A stretch of DNA of 64,000 nucleotides from JALYXV01 sp963791545 (GTDB lineage: Bacteria; Actinomycetota; Acidimicrobiia; Acidimicrobiales; Palsa-688). Position numbers and translations under genes: made by a program. Each line of letters opens with the position of its first letter. Positions within the stretch are counted from its first letter, which is position 1. This document shows, piece by piece, positions 8,408 through 16,333 of this stretch. Under the pieces are notes generated by a model. It was not told the DNA's origin. It saw only the letters and a list, made by a program, of their open reading frames with translations, and ran no database searches. Where the stretch lies: contig CAWBSR010000017.1 of the NCBI GenBank assembly GCA_963791545.1, forward strand, positions 619,013-683,012. The letters are read 5' to 3'.

Positions 8408-10603
8408 CTAGGTGCCGAAGCCAACCAACTGGAACGTCCAGGTCCCGTCGACCAGCGTCAGCAGGGTGGCATACAGGAGCCGGCCGTGGGGGAGGCCGGG
8501 AACCGACAGCGACGACTGGGACGCCGGCAGGACACCGGAGTTGACCAGGTTGGATCCGTAGACGGTCGTGCCCACCACCAGGATGTAGCTCTGGGCGCCG
8601 GCGACGGTCGACCAGGTGAACGTGGTCGGTACGGCGACGCCCAACTGGCCGTTCACGGGGTTGGTCAGGATGCCCTTGGCCGGCCCGGCCGTGAAGATGA
8701 CCGACTGGACCCGGCTGAAGGCTCCGTTGACCTTGGTGAAGACCGAGGCGTACAGGGTGATGGCGGGCGGCAGGGTGGCGGTGGCGAAGGAGGACTGGGT
8801 GGCCGGCAGCACCCCGCTGTTGGCCAGGTTGGCGCCGTACTGGCTGGTGCCGACGATCACCAGGTACCCCTGGGCCTGGGGGATGGTCAACCAGGTCAAC
8901 GCTCGGGTGGGGTCGACGCCCGCTTGGCCGTTGAGCGGGAACGTCAGGGCCGCCTGGCCGGGCGCCGCGGTGAAGTCCACCGCCTGGTAACTGGTCCAGT
9001 TGCCGCCGACCTGGGCGTACAAGGTGGCATGCAGCGTGGGCCCCGCGGGAAGGGCGGGCACGTTGAAGCTGGACTGGCCCCCCGGCAGGGCGCCGGAGTT
9101 GACCAGGTCAGCCCCGAAGACGGCGGTGCCAACCGTGAGGATGTAGCCCTGGGCCTGGGGAATGGGCGACCAGGTGAAGGGCTGGGTCGTGTCCACGTTG
9201 GTCTGGCCGTCGACGGGATTGCTCAAGGTGGCCTGACTGACCGTCAGCGTGAAGTTCTGGACCGCGTCAGGACCGACGCCGTTGGCGGCGGTGAAGGTGA
9301 CCGGGTAGCTGGCTGCCGTCGCCTGGGCGGGCGTGCCGCTGAGGCTGCGGGTCCCGTTGTTAAACGTCACCCCCGTGGGGAGGGGGCCCGATTCGGTGAC
9401 CGTGACGGGAGGGGAACCGCCGGCGCCGATGGTGAGCGCCCCGGGGACGCCGACGGTGAAGGTGACGCTGGCGGCGCTGGTGATGACGGGAGCCGCCGAC
9501 GCCGAGTTGACGACGATGGGATGAGCGACCAGGCAGCCACCGCTGCCGCTGTTGGCGTCATTGGCCCAGGTGGTCTGGACCGCGAAGGATCCCGTCGTCA
9601 GGGCAATGTTCTGGGAGGCGCCCGGTCCGGAGCCGACCCAGGCGCACTTGTCACCGTTTTCGTTCTGCACGGCATCCAGCCAGCCGCCGATCGGGAACTG
9701 ATCGGTGATGGTCTCGGCATATTCGTGGCCGCCCACGATGGTCACTCCGTCGAGTGTCCCGCCAGTGCCGGGGTTGACGAAATTCTTCCCGCAGGTACCC
9801 CCGGCGTCGGTCACGTAGGGCATGTTGGTAAAGGCGACCGCAAACGGAGAGATCGCCGCCCCACCTCCAGGCAGAGTCGGGTCGGCGGTGAAATCGTGCC
9901 AGGCGCAGAACTGGCCGCTCGGCGTGTTGAAACCGTCGGGCGTCGTCCCACTCGGGGAGACGACGAAGTACTGGATGTTGCGGTTGGCGGCCTGGGTGGT
10001 CCTGCCGAAGTGGTTGGCGGCGGTAATGGCTTCCTGCGCCAGTTGGTGGCCGGTCGGGGAGCTGGGAGCGGCCGCGGCGGTGTCGGCCCAGACGCCGGCC
10101 AGGGCGCCGCCGGTGGGATAGCCGACATGGGCGGCACCGGCGGGGCAGGCCTGGGCGCCGGTCGCGATCGCCTCGCAGTACTGGGTCATGACGCCGCTCC
10201 AGGTTTCGCCGCCGGTACCAAGACCCTTGAGGAAACCCTGCAGGTCGGGCGCCATACCTGCCGAGTCGCCGCTCAGCGTCAGGTAGCCCTGGCCGTTGGT
10301 GGCCGGGGAACCCCATTGGGAGCCCCAGAAGACCAGGTACACCTGGGGGGGACCGGTTGTCACCCCGACCCCGGAGGTGCCACCCCCGTACAGGAGGTTG
10401 TTGCCGGAGGTGGCCACCTTTGCCTTGGCGGCCGCCGCGGCGACGGTCGGCACCGCCCCGTGGCGGTAGCCGGCCGGGGCCGACGGTGCTGCCTCGGCAG
10501 GGGCCGGCGCCGAGAACAGGGGCGCCCCCAAAACCATCAGGACGGTTGCCGTCAATAAGGCCGTGCCTCGAATCCGCCCAGCCCGCCTGCCCCCGATTGA
10601 CAT
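8408..10603 (-). CDS. Secreted Exordium/Phi_1-like protein with HEYAE motif, Ig-like domain and three C-terminal repeats
   Basis: This is a 731-residue exported protein. A signal peptide spans roughly residues 1-39 (basic start, hydrophobic core, ending APAEA). Residues ~55-360 resemble the Exordium/phosphate-induced protein family: LYGGG, a VYLVFWGSQWG strand, and VGGHEYAETITDQFPIGGW. The HEYAE pattern plus the following Asp and Trp looks like a zinc-metallopeptidase-type active site, but this is inference. Residues ~370-455 look like a putative Ig domain (GPLPTGVTFNNGTRSLSG). Three homologous units of about 92 residues follow, each with an NPVDGQTNVDTT-like opening, a YILTVGT-like centre and VNSGVLP-like middle. 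The ATG at 10603 is the only sensible start. It is transcribed alone, and its partner or substrate is unknown. Confidence 0.7.
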   Translation of the reverse strand: MSIGGRRAGRIRGTALLTATVLMVLGAPLFSAPAPAEAAPSAPAGYRHGAVPTVAAAAAKAKVATSGNNLLYGGGTSGVGVTTGPPQVYLVFWGSQWGSPATNGQGYLTLSGDSAGMAPDLQGFLKGLGTGGETWSGVMTQYCEAIATGAQACPAGAAHVGYPTGGALAGVWADTAAAAPSSPTGHQLAQEAITAANHFGRTTQAANRNIQYFVVSPSGTTPDGFNTPSGQFCAWHDFTADPTLPGGGAAISPFAVAFTNMPYVTDAGGTCGKNFVNPGTGGTLDGVTIVGGHEYAETITDQFPIGGWLDAVQNENGDKCAWVGSGPGASQNIALTTGSFAVQTTWANDANSGSGGCLVAHPIVVNSASAAPVITSAASVTFTVGVPGALTIGAGGSPPVTVTESGPLPTGVTFNNGTRSLSGTPAQATAASYPVTFTAANGVGPDAVQNFTLTVSQATLSNPVDGQTNVDTTQPFTWSPIPQAQGYILTVGTAVFGADLVNSGALPGGQSSFNVPALPAGPTLHATLYAQVGGNWTSYQAVDFTAAPGQAALTFPLNGQAGVDPTRALTWLTIPQAQGYLVIVGTSQYGANLANSGVLPATQSSFATATLPPAITLYASVFTKVNGAFSRVQSVIFTAGPAKGILTNPVNGQLGVAVPTTFTWSTVAGAQSYILVVGTTVYGSNLVNSGVLPASQSSLSVPGLPHGRLLYATLLTLVDGTWTFQLVGFGT

Positions 10604-10743
10604 AGTTCTCTAGGTATCGGCACCGGACATCGAACCCGCGCCAGGCGCGACCATTTGCGCCTTACTTCGTACCTTGCCGAAACAATCGCTCAAGTCGGGA
10701 TCGCGGAATTCCCGGGCATGGCCGGGGTGTGATTCACTGACTT

Positions 10744-11844
10744 GTGGATTTGACTCTGGGCGCGGTCTCCCACCCGAGTTCCGCCCTCCTGGCGCTGGCC
10801 GGCCTGATCGGGGGATTCGCAGTCGGCCTCACCGGAATGGGGGGCGGGGCTCTGATGACGCCCGCCCTGGTGCTGGTGTTCCGGATCGACCCCAAGGTGG
10901 CGGTCGCCAGCGACCTGGTCAACTCGCTGGTGATGAAGCCCATCGGGGGGGCGGTTCATTTCAAGCGGGGCACAATTCACTGGGCCCTGGTCGGTTGGAT
11001 GATGCTCGGCTCAATCCCCTCGGCGTTCGCCGGGGCCTACCTGCTCAATCAACTCGGCGATTCCAAACAGGTCCAGACCCAGGTGAAGGAACTCCTGGGA
11101 TGGGCCCTGCTGGTCGCCTCGACGGCGATCGCGGCCAAGGCGGTGCTCACCGTCCGGGCCCGGCGGCGGATGGCCCCCGGCGAGCAACCCAATGCGCAGC
11201 CCCACACCATCAAGCCCATTCCCACCCTGTTGGTGGGGGTCGTCGGCGGCTTCATCGTGGGCATGACCTCGGTCGGCTCGGGGTCGCTGATGATCGTGCT
11301 GCTGATGCTCCTGTACCCCCGGTTGTCGTCCAAAGCACTGGTGGGCACCGACCTCGTCCAGGCCATACCGCTGGTGGCGTCGGCGGCGCTGGGGCAGTTC
11401 GTCTTCGGCCATGTCAACTTCGGTCTCGCCGGGGCCCTGATCCTCGGGAGCGTGCCCGGCGTCTACCTGGGGGCCCGCTGCTCGGCCCGCGCCCGCGACG
11501 CCATAGTGCGGCCCGTCCTGGTTGCCGTCCTGGTGGCATCGGCGCTGGCCCTGCTCATCGGGTCCGACTACACCGTTCTCGGCTGGGCGCTGGTCATGGT
11601 TGCGGTGACGGCCGTCCCGCTGTGGGGCGCCGTCGACGCCACCCTGCGGCGCTCCGCCGACTGGAACAGCGTCGGCCGCTCCCGGACCCGGTGGGTGGCG
11701 GTGCAAGGGATCGGCGCCCCCTTCGGAATCGGTTTCCTGGCCTCGCTGGCCTACTTCGCCAAGATCCGTGGTGAGGTCGAGGGGGCGGCCGCCCGGGCGC
11801 AGGGGTCCCTGATCCCGGCCGCCGAGGTTGCCCCGGGCGGCTAG
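10744..11844 (+). CDS. TauE/SafE (TSUP) family membrane transporter
   Basis: This 366-residue integral membrane protein has the two-fold TSUP architecture: GLIGGFAVGLTGMGGGALMTP in the first half and VVGGFIVGMTSVGSGSLMIV in the second. Multiple hydrophobic segments span the whole length. The family exports or imports small anions such as sulfite, sulfoacetate or other organosulfur compounds. The GTG at 10744 is chosen because the first membrane helix follows within 15 residues; no clear ribosome site is visible. The 140-base gap upstream is shared with the divergent secreted-protein gene and should hold both promoters. The substrate cannot be read from the sequence. Confidence 0.85.
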   Translation: MDLTLGAVSHPSSALLALAGLIGGFAVGLTGMGGGALMTPALVLVFRIDPKVAVASDLVNSLVMKPIGGAVHFKRGTIHWALVGWMMLGSIPSAFAGAYLLNQLGDSKQVQTQVKELLGWALLVASTAIAAKAVLTVRARRRMAPGEQPNAQPHTIKPIPTLLVGVVGGFIVGMTSVGSGSLMIVLLMLLYPRLSSKALVGTDLVQAIPLVASAALGQFVFGHVNFGLAGALILGSVPGVYLGARCSARARDAIVRPVLVAVLVASALALLIGSDYTVLGWALVMVAVTAVPLWGAVDATLRRSADWNSVGRSRTRWVAVQGIGAPFGIGFLASLAYFAKIRGEVEGAAARAQGSLIPAAEVAPGG

Positions 11845-11957
11845 CCGCCCAAAAATGGCCTGGCCGGCGTGATCGGGCGCCGGGCCGCCCCTCGCAAACC
11901 CGCACTCGGCGGCCGGCCAACGACGGCGTGAGCCGGTACTAACCCCCTTTTCCCACC

Positions 11958-13634
11958 CTATTCCATGGCCATCTGGCCGCCGTAGCCTTCCATCTCCCCT
12001 TCCGACTGATCGAAGGAGGGGGAGTCGGGGTTGTCGGCCACGATGACCTCGGTGGTGAGGAAGAGGGCGGCGATGGAAACCGCGTTCTGCAGCGCCGAGC
12101 GGGTCACCTTGGCGGCGTCGATGATGCCCGCCGCGATCATGTCCTCGTAATCGCCGGTGTCGGCGTTGAACCCCATGGCGCCTGCCATTTCCCGCACCTT
12201 CTCGACCACGATGCCGCCCTCGTAGCCGGCGTTACTGGCGATCTGGCGCAACGGCTCCTCGAGGGCCCGGGCCACGATGCGGGCGCCGGTGGCGACGTCG
12301 GAGTCCCGGGCCGGCGTCGGCGGGAGGTTGAGGGCGCGGGGCTGGCCGTCGAGCCACTCCAGCAGCCCCTTCTGGGCCCGGACCAGCGCCACGCCTCCGC
12401 CGGGGACGACGCCGTCGGCGACCGCCGCCTTGGTGGTGGAAATGGCGTCCGCCACCCGGTGCTTCTTCTCCTCCAGCTCGGCGCCGGTAGCGGCGCCCAC
12501 CTTGATGACCGCCACTCCGCCCGCCATGCGGGCCAGGCGGTCCTTGATCGACTCCTTCTCGCCCTCGGATTCCGCCAGCTCCATCTCGGTGCGCAGCTGG
12601 GCGATGTACTTCTCGACATAGTCCTCGTAGCCCTTGCCGTCAATGATCGTGGTGTCGTCGCGGGTCACCACGATCTTGCGGGCCCGGCCGAGGTGGCTGA
12701 GCCGGACGTTCTGGGGCTTGGTGCCGACCTCCTCGCTGATGACCTGGGCGCCGACGAGGACCGCGATGTCGCCCAGCATCCCGACCAGGCGCTCGCCGCT
12801 GCCCGGCGCCTGCACGGCAACCGACTTGATGGCGCCCCGGGCCTGGTTGACGACCAGCAGGGCCAGAGCGTCGCCGTCGATCCGCTCCGCGATGATGGCC
12901 AGCGGGTGCCCGGTGCGGATCACCGTCTCCAGGGCCGGGACCAGGTCCTTGACGGCGGATATTTTGGCGGCCGCCACCAGGATGTAGGGATCTTCGAGGA
13001 CCACTTCATTGCGGTCGGGCTCGTTGACGAACTGCGGGGAGAGGAAGCCCTTGCGGAAGCGGATGCCCTCCACGTACTCGAGCTCGATGCCGAAGGACTG
13101 GCCTTCGTCGACGGTGATGATCCCGTCGCGGCCGACTTTGGCCATGGCGTCGGCGATGACGGCGCCGACTTCCTCGTCGGCCGCCGAGATGGTGGCCACC
13201 TGGGCGATCTGCTCGGTCGTGGCGGTGGCCCGGGTGACCTCGCGGAGGGCGGCCACGACCACGGTGGCCGCTTGCTGCATACCGATTTTGAGGGCGATGG
13301 GATTGGCGCCGGCGGCCACGTTGCGCAGCCCCTGGTGGACCATGGCGGCGCCGAGGACAGTGGCGGTGGTGGTGCCGTCGCCCGCTACCTGGTCGGTCTT
13401 GCGGGCGACTTCTTTCACCAGTTCCGCGCCTAGCCGCTCGTGGGGGTCCTCGAGGTCGATTTCCAGGGCGATCGACACGCCGTCATTGGTGACCAGCGGG
13501 CTGGTGTAGCCCCGGTCCATGAGGACGTTGCGACCCCGGGGACCAAGGGTGATGCGGACGGCGTCCGCCAACTGGTCCATCCCCCGTTCCAAGGACCGGC
13601 GGGCAACCTCGTCGAATGCAATCAGCTTGGCCAT
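11958..13634 (-). CDS. groEL: Chaperonin GroEL, solitary copy with non-GGM tail
   Basis: This 558-residue protein forms the Hsp60 folding chamber. The start MAKLIAFDEVARRSLERGMD and DGTTTATVLGAAMV, with NDGVSIALEIDLEDP, are diagnostic, and the ATP-binding and hinge regions are complete. The C-terminus ends EMEGYGGQMAME rather than the usual GGM repeats. No groES lies next to it, which is common for the second groEL of actinobacteria. No CIRCE element (TTAGCACTC-N9-GAGTGCTAA) was seen upstream. The gene stands alone and its other neighbours are unrelated. Confidence in identity is very high; whether it is the essential or an accessory copy is not decidable here. Confidence 0.97.
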   Translation of the reverse strand: MAKLIAFDEVARRSLERGMDQLADAVRITLGPRGRNVLMDRGYTSPLVTNDGVSIALEIDLEDPHERLGAELVKEVARKTDQVAGDGTTTATVLGAAMVHQGLRNVAAGANPIALKIGMQQAATVVVAALREVTRATATTEQIAQVATISAADEEVGAVIADAMAKVGRDGIITVDEGQSFGIELEYVEGIRFRKGFLSPQFVNEPDRNEVVLEDPYILVAAAKISAVKDLVPALETVIRTGHPLAIIAERIDGDALALLVVNQARGAIKSVAVQAPGSGERLVGMLGDIAVLVGAQVISEEVGTKPQNVRLSHLGRARKIVVTRDDTTIIDGKGYEDYVEKYIAQLRTEMELAESEGEKESIKDRLARMAGGVAVIKVGAATGAELEEKKHRVADAISTTKAAVADGVVPGGGVALVRAQKGLLEWLDGQPRALNLPPTPARDSDVATGARIVARALEEPLRQIASNAGYEGGIVVEKVREMAGAMGFNADTGDYEDMIAAGIIDAAKVTRSALQNAVSIAALFLTTEVIVADNPDSPSFDQSEGEMEGYGGQMAME

Positions 13635-13768
13635 AGCTCGTCTGGCTCTCTCTCTTCAAACCGCGGGTTCACTAGGTTTGCAGCGTTCGGTGGGCCCCCG
13701 ATCGGGGTGCCCAAATGCCTGCCCGCCACGCTCTAACGAGCCCTTCGTGCAAACACCCTGAGCGTACA

Positions 13769-13833
13769 CCTCGGGCCTCGGGCCTCGGGCCTCGGCGCCT
13801 CGGCGCCTCGGGCCCGGCGCCCGGCGCCCGGCG
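13769..13833. repeat. GC-rich heptamer/octamer tandem array
   Basis: The gap between groEL and the LLM gene contains three CCTCGGG units, two CCTCGGCG units, one more CCTCGGG and three CCCGGCG units, all head to tail. The array ends 18 bases before the LLM oxidoreductase start. It looks like a slippage-generated microsatellite that may vary in copy number. The rest of the 13635-13850 gap should hold divergent promoters, but no clear boxes were recognised. Confidence 0.85.
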
Positions 13834-13850
13834 CCTAGCGTGGCGCGGTG

Positions 13851-14801
13851 ATGCGGGTCTGCCTGATGGTCGAGGGCCAGGAGAGCGTGACCTGGGAGCA
13901 GTGGCTCGCCCTCGCCCACGCCTGCGAAACGGCGGGGCTGGAGGGGCTGTTCCGCTCCGATCACTACTTGTCGGTCCAGGGACATCCCGAGCGGGGGTCG
14001 CTGGACGCGTGGGCCACACTGGCCGCCCTCGCCCAGGCGACCGAGCGCATCCGCCTCGGAACGCTGGTCTCACCCGCCACCTTCCGTCACCCCTCGCTGC
14101 TGGCCAAGATGGTGGTGACGGTCGATCACGTATCCGGGGGACGGGTCGAGCTCGGTCTGGGCGCCGGCTGGCACGAGCCCGAGCACGTGGCGTACGGCTT
14201 TGTTTTTCCGCCCCAAGGCATCCGCTTGGAGATGCTGGAGGAACAGGTCGAGATCGTGCACCGGTCCTGGGAACCGGCACCGTTCGACTTCTCGGGCCGC
14301 CACTACCGGATCGAAGGCCTCCGCGCCCTCCCGAAGCCGGTGCAGCAACCGCATCCCAACTTCATCATCGGGGGCCAGGGCGGCCAGCGCAGTGCCGCCA
14401 TCGCGGCCCGCTGGGCCGACGAGTACAACACCGCGTTCAAGTCGGCGGATGCGTGCCGATCGATCCGCCGAGGAGTGGAGCGGGCCTGGACGAACGAGGG
14501 GCGCGATCCCGCCAGTCTGGTGTTCTCCCTCATGACGGGCGCCATTGTCGGCCGCGACGAAGAGGAGGTCCACCGCCGGACCCGTTCGGTCATGGCGGAG
14601 CGCGGCGAGGCGGGTTCCGAGGATGCCGCCTGGTTGGCCGAGAACAGCCCTACCTGGATCGCGGGCACGATCGATCAGGCCGTCGAGCAACTACGCCGCC
14701 TGGAGCGGGCCGGCGTGCAGCGGGTCATGTTGCAACACCAGCAGACCGACGACCTCGACCTGATCGACGTGCTCGGCGAGATCGCCGCCCAGGTGGGGTA
14801 G
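13851..14801 (+). CDS. LLM-class F420-dependent oxidoreductase
   Basis: This 316-residue protein has the luciferase-like monooxygenase TIM-barrel pattern: an early SDHYLSVQG, ERIRLGTLVSPATFRHPSLLAK, GRVELGLGAGWHEPEH and a late IGGQGGQRSAAIAARWADEYN. The family uses coenzyme F420 (or FMN) for hydride transfer, and in actinobacteria F420 is the usual cofactor. A GTG directly precedes the ATG, so 13848 is an alternative start. No strong ribosome site is visible, because a GC-rich tandem array occupies the region immediately upstream. The substrate is unknown. The gene ends 122 bases before the longest form of the reverse transcriptase frame. Confidence 0.85.
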   Translation: MRVCLMVEGQESVTWEQWLALAHACETAGLEGLFRSDHYLSVQGHPERGSLDAWATLAALAQATERIRLGTLVSPATFRHPSLLAKMVVTVDHVSGGRVELGLGAGWHEPEHVAYGFVFPPQGIRLEMLEEQVEIVHRSWEPAPFDFSGRHYRIEGLRALPKPVQQPHPNFIIGGQGGQRSAAIAARWADEYNTAFKSADACRSIRRGVERAWTNEGRDPASLVFSLMTGAIVGRDEEEVHRRTRSVMAERGEAGSEDAAWLAENSPTWIAGTIDQAVEQLRRLERAGVQRVMLQHQQTDDLDLIDVLGEIAAQVG

Positions 14802-15052
14802 CCAGGCGAACGCCGACCGGGCCGCCGGGACGGCCCCGACCCCAGGTAACCGGGGCCCGCCGGAAGCGACCGCCTCGCCCGCGAAACAGGCGCTGAAGTA
14901 GCCTGGCTCGCCGGGCGGGAGGGATGCCCCTCGGGGCGCTTCCGGGCGAAGCAGCGCAGGACGACACGAGCATGATCGATCCCTGGAAGCGGATGTCTTG
15001 CGTACCTTCGGGTGCGGCCCTGGCCGCTTCAAAGCGACCTCCCTCCCGCCCG
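14800..15052 (+). ncRNA. Candidate structured RNA upstream of the reverse transcriptase
   Basis: Several perfect complementarities nest here. AGCCAGGC (14800-14807) pairs with 14901-14908. The 13-base arm 14912-14924 (CGGGCGGGAGGGA) pairs with 15040-15052. Inside that closing stem lie hairpins GCCC-CTCG-GGGC (14926-14937), GCTTC-CGGGC-GAAGC (14938-14952), CGTACC-TTCG-GGTGCG with a UUCG tetraloop and one G-U pair (15001-15016), and CGCTT-CA-AAGCG (15025-15036). If read as codons of the downstream frame, the first 44 codons have about 70 percent G/C at the third position, against about 87 percent in the next 46. That fits non-coding sequence. The 5' and 3' ends are only bounded by the outermost stems. 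High GC makes chance stems common, so this is a candidate, not a proof. Confidence 0.35.
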
Positions 15053-16297
15053 CCACTCGAGGCACTGGCCGCCGACGAGCCGTGGCTGGCGGCCATGGAA
15101 CTGTTCCGGCAGCGCAATCCCCACCGGCGCCAGCGCCTGGCCGACTACCAGCGGATCATCGACCAAGGCGCCCATCAACGGGTCGGCGTCGAGGTGCTGG
15201 AGGGCCGCTATCGCCCGGCGCCGCCCATCGACCGCTGGCTCAACAAGACCGACGGTCGCAAGAAGCGCGTCTTCCAGTACCCACCCCTCGACGAGTTCCT
15301 GTTCCGCGTCGTCAACCGCCTGCTTCAGCCGGTGGCGGCGAGCGAGGCGTCGCCGTGGTGTCGCTCCTTCCTCCCTGGCGGCGGGGCCCGGTCCGCCTTT
15401 CGCGGCATTCTGGCCGCCCCGGCCATTGACGGCCTGGCAGCGCTGCGTTTCGACGTCCGGGATTACTTCAACTCGATCGACGTGGCCGATCTCCTGGCCC
15501 GGCTTCCGGAACCCTTCGCCGACGGCCCCATCTTCGCCCTCCTGAGCGCCGCCCTGCTCGATCCGCGGGTTGAGCGGGAAGGGGTGACGATCGACGGGGG
15601 TCAGAAGGGAATCATGGCGGGCACCCCGTTGGCCCCGCTCCTGGCCACCCTCTACCTGCGGGAACTCGACCACGAAATCGCGGCGACCGCCGCTACTTAT
15701 GCCCGTTACAGCGACGACTTCCTCGTGCTGGCCCCGCCGGACGCCCTGCCGGGACTGGATCAGCTCGTCCGGCGACGGCTGGGCGAGCGGGGCCTTGCGG
15801 TCAATGAAGCCAAATCTGGCGTCGCCCCGCCCGGACAACCCTGGGATTTCCTCGGCTTTCGCTACCACGCCGGAGCCGTCGGCCTGGCCCCTGTCACCGA
15901 GGCCAAGCTGCGGGCCCGGACGACCCGGCTGGCCCGCAACCTGCTCAGTTGGCGGGAGCGAAACGATGCGCCATCGGAGCGGGCCCTGGCGACCTTCCTG
16001 CACCGGACCAATTTGCGGCTCTTCGGAGTCCCCGAGGAGCGGGCCGAGTTCTCCTGGGCGACGTGGTTCTTGCCCCTCCTGGAACGCCCCGAGCAGCTCC
16101 GCGCGCTCGATGAGCACGTGCAGCGGGAGGCCCGTTACGTCGCCACCGGCCGGCGCAGCGGCCGGGCTCGGGCGATGGTCCCGTACCCGGAGCTGGTACA
16201 GGCGGGCCACCTGCCGCTCGTCGCCGCCTATTGGGCGCTACGCGAGGATGCATCGTCGTACCGGAGGCTGGTTTCGCAGCGCACCGGGCTCGGCTGA
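14924..16297 (+). CDS. Stand-alone reverse transcriptase (RNA-directed DNA polymerase)
   Basis: The longest form has 457 residues. The RT blocks are in order: KKRVFQYPPLDEFLF (114-128), motif A FDVRDYFNSID (D177), motif B QKGIMAGTPLAPLLATLYL (227-245), catalytic YSDD (262-265), motif D GLAVNEAKS and motif E WDFLGFRY (307-314). A maturase-like thumb follows (FSWATWFLPLL, then RYVATGRRSGRAR). The KGIMAGTP/YARYSDD combination matches a family of free-standing bacterial RTs I recall from Firmicutes. There is no endonuclease, Cas1 or HNH domain, and no retron NAxxH or VTG signature. The start is uncertain. ATG 14924 sits directly on its GGAGGG. ATG 14993 follows GGAAGCGG. ATG 15095 would leave the structured upstream region wholly untranslated. 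The function, perhaps phage defence or repair, is inference only. Confidence 0.9.
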   Translation: MPLGALPGEAAQDDTSMIDPWKRMSCVPSGAALAASKRPPSRPPLEALAADEPWLAAMELFRQRNPHRRQRLADYQRIIDQGAHQRVGVEVLEGRYRPAPPIDRWLNKTDGRKKRVFQYPPLDEFLFRVVNRLLQPVAASEASPWCRSFLPGGGARSAFRGILAAPAIDGLAALRFDVRDYFNSIDVADLLARLPEPFADGPIFALLSAALLDPRVEREGVTIDGGQKGIMAGTPLAPLLATLYLRELDHEIAATAATYARYSDDFLVLAPPDALPGLDQLVRRRLGERGLAVNEAKSGVAPPGQPWDFLGFRYHAGAVGLAPVTEAKLRARTTRLARNLLSWRERNDAPSERALATFLHRTNLRLFGVPEERAEFSWATWFLPLLERPEQLRALDEHVQREARYVATGRRSGRARAMVPYPELVQAGHLPLVAAYWALREDASSYRRLVSQRTGLG

Positions 16298-16333
16298 CCA
16301 TCCCCCGCCCCGGCGCCCGCCGACCACCTCGGG

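Noticed and set aside
8405..10558. Long open frame on the plus strand opposite the secreted-protein gene
   Set aside because: It is Gly/Arg/Asp-rich, has no domain pattern and mirrors a well-supported gene; long antisense frames are common at this GC content.
12459..13433. Plus-strand open frame inside groEL
   Set aside because: No fold, and groEL on the minus strand is certain.
13635..13760. CIRCE or HspR (HAIR) operator for groEL
   Set aside because: Neither TTAGCACTC-N9-GAGTGCTAA nor CTTGAGT-N7-ACTCAAG is present; GCTCTAACGAGC is too short to count.
14800..16297. A canonical retron (msr-msd plus RT)
   Set aside because: The RT lacks NAxxH and VTG signatures, and no a1/a2 repeat pair with a branching-G context was identified with confidence. 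A retron label is not supported, although a template RNA remains possible.
14924..16297. RT of a diversity-generating retroelement or CRISPR-associated RT
   Set aside because: No variable/template repeat pair, accessory avd gene, target C-type lectin gene, cas gene or repeat array was seen nearby.
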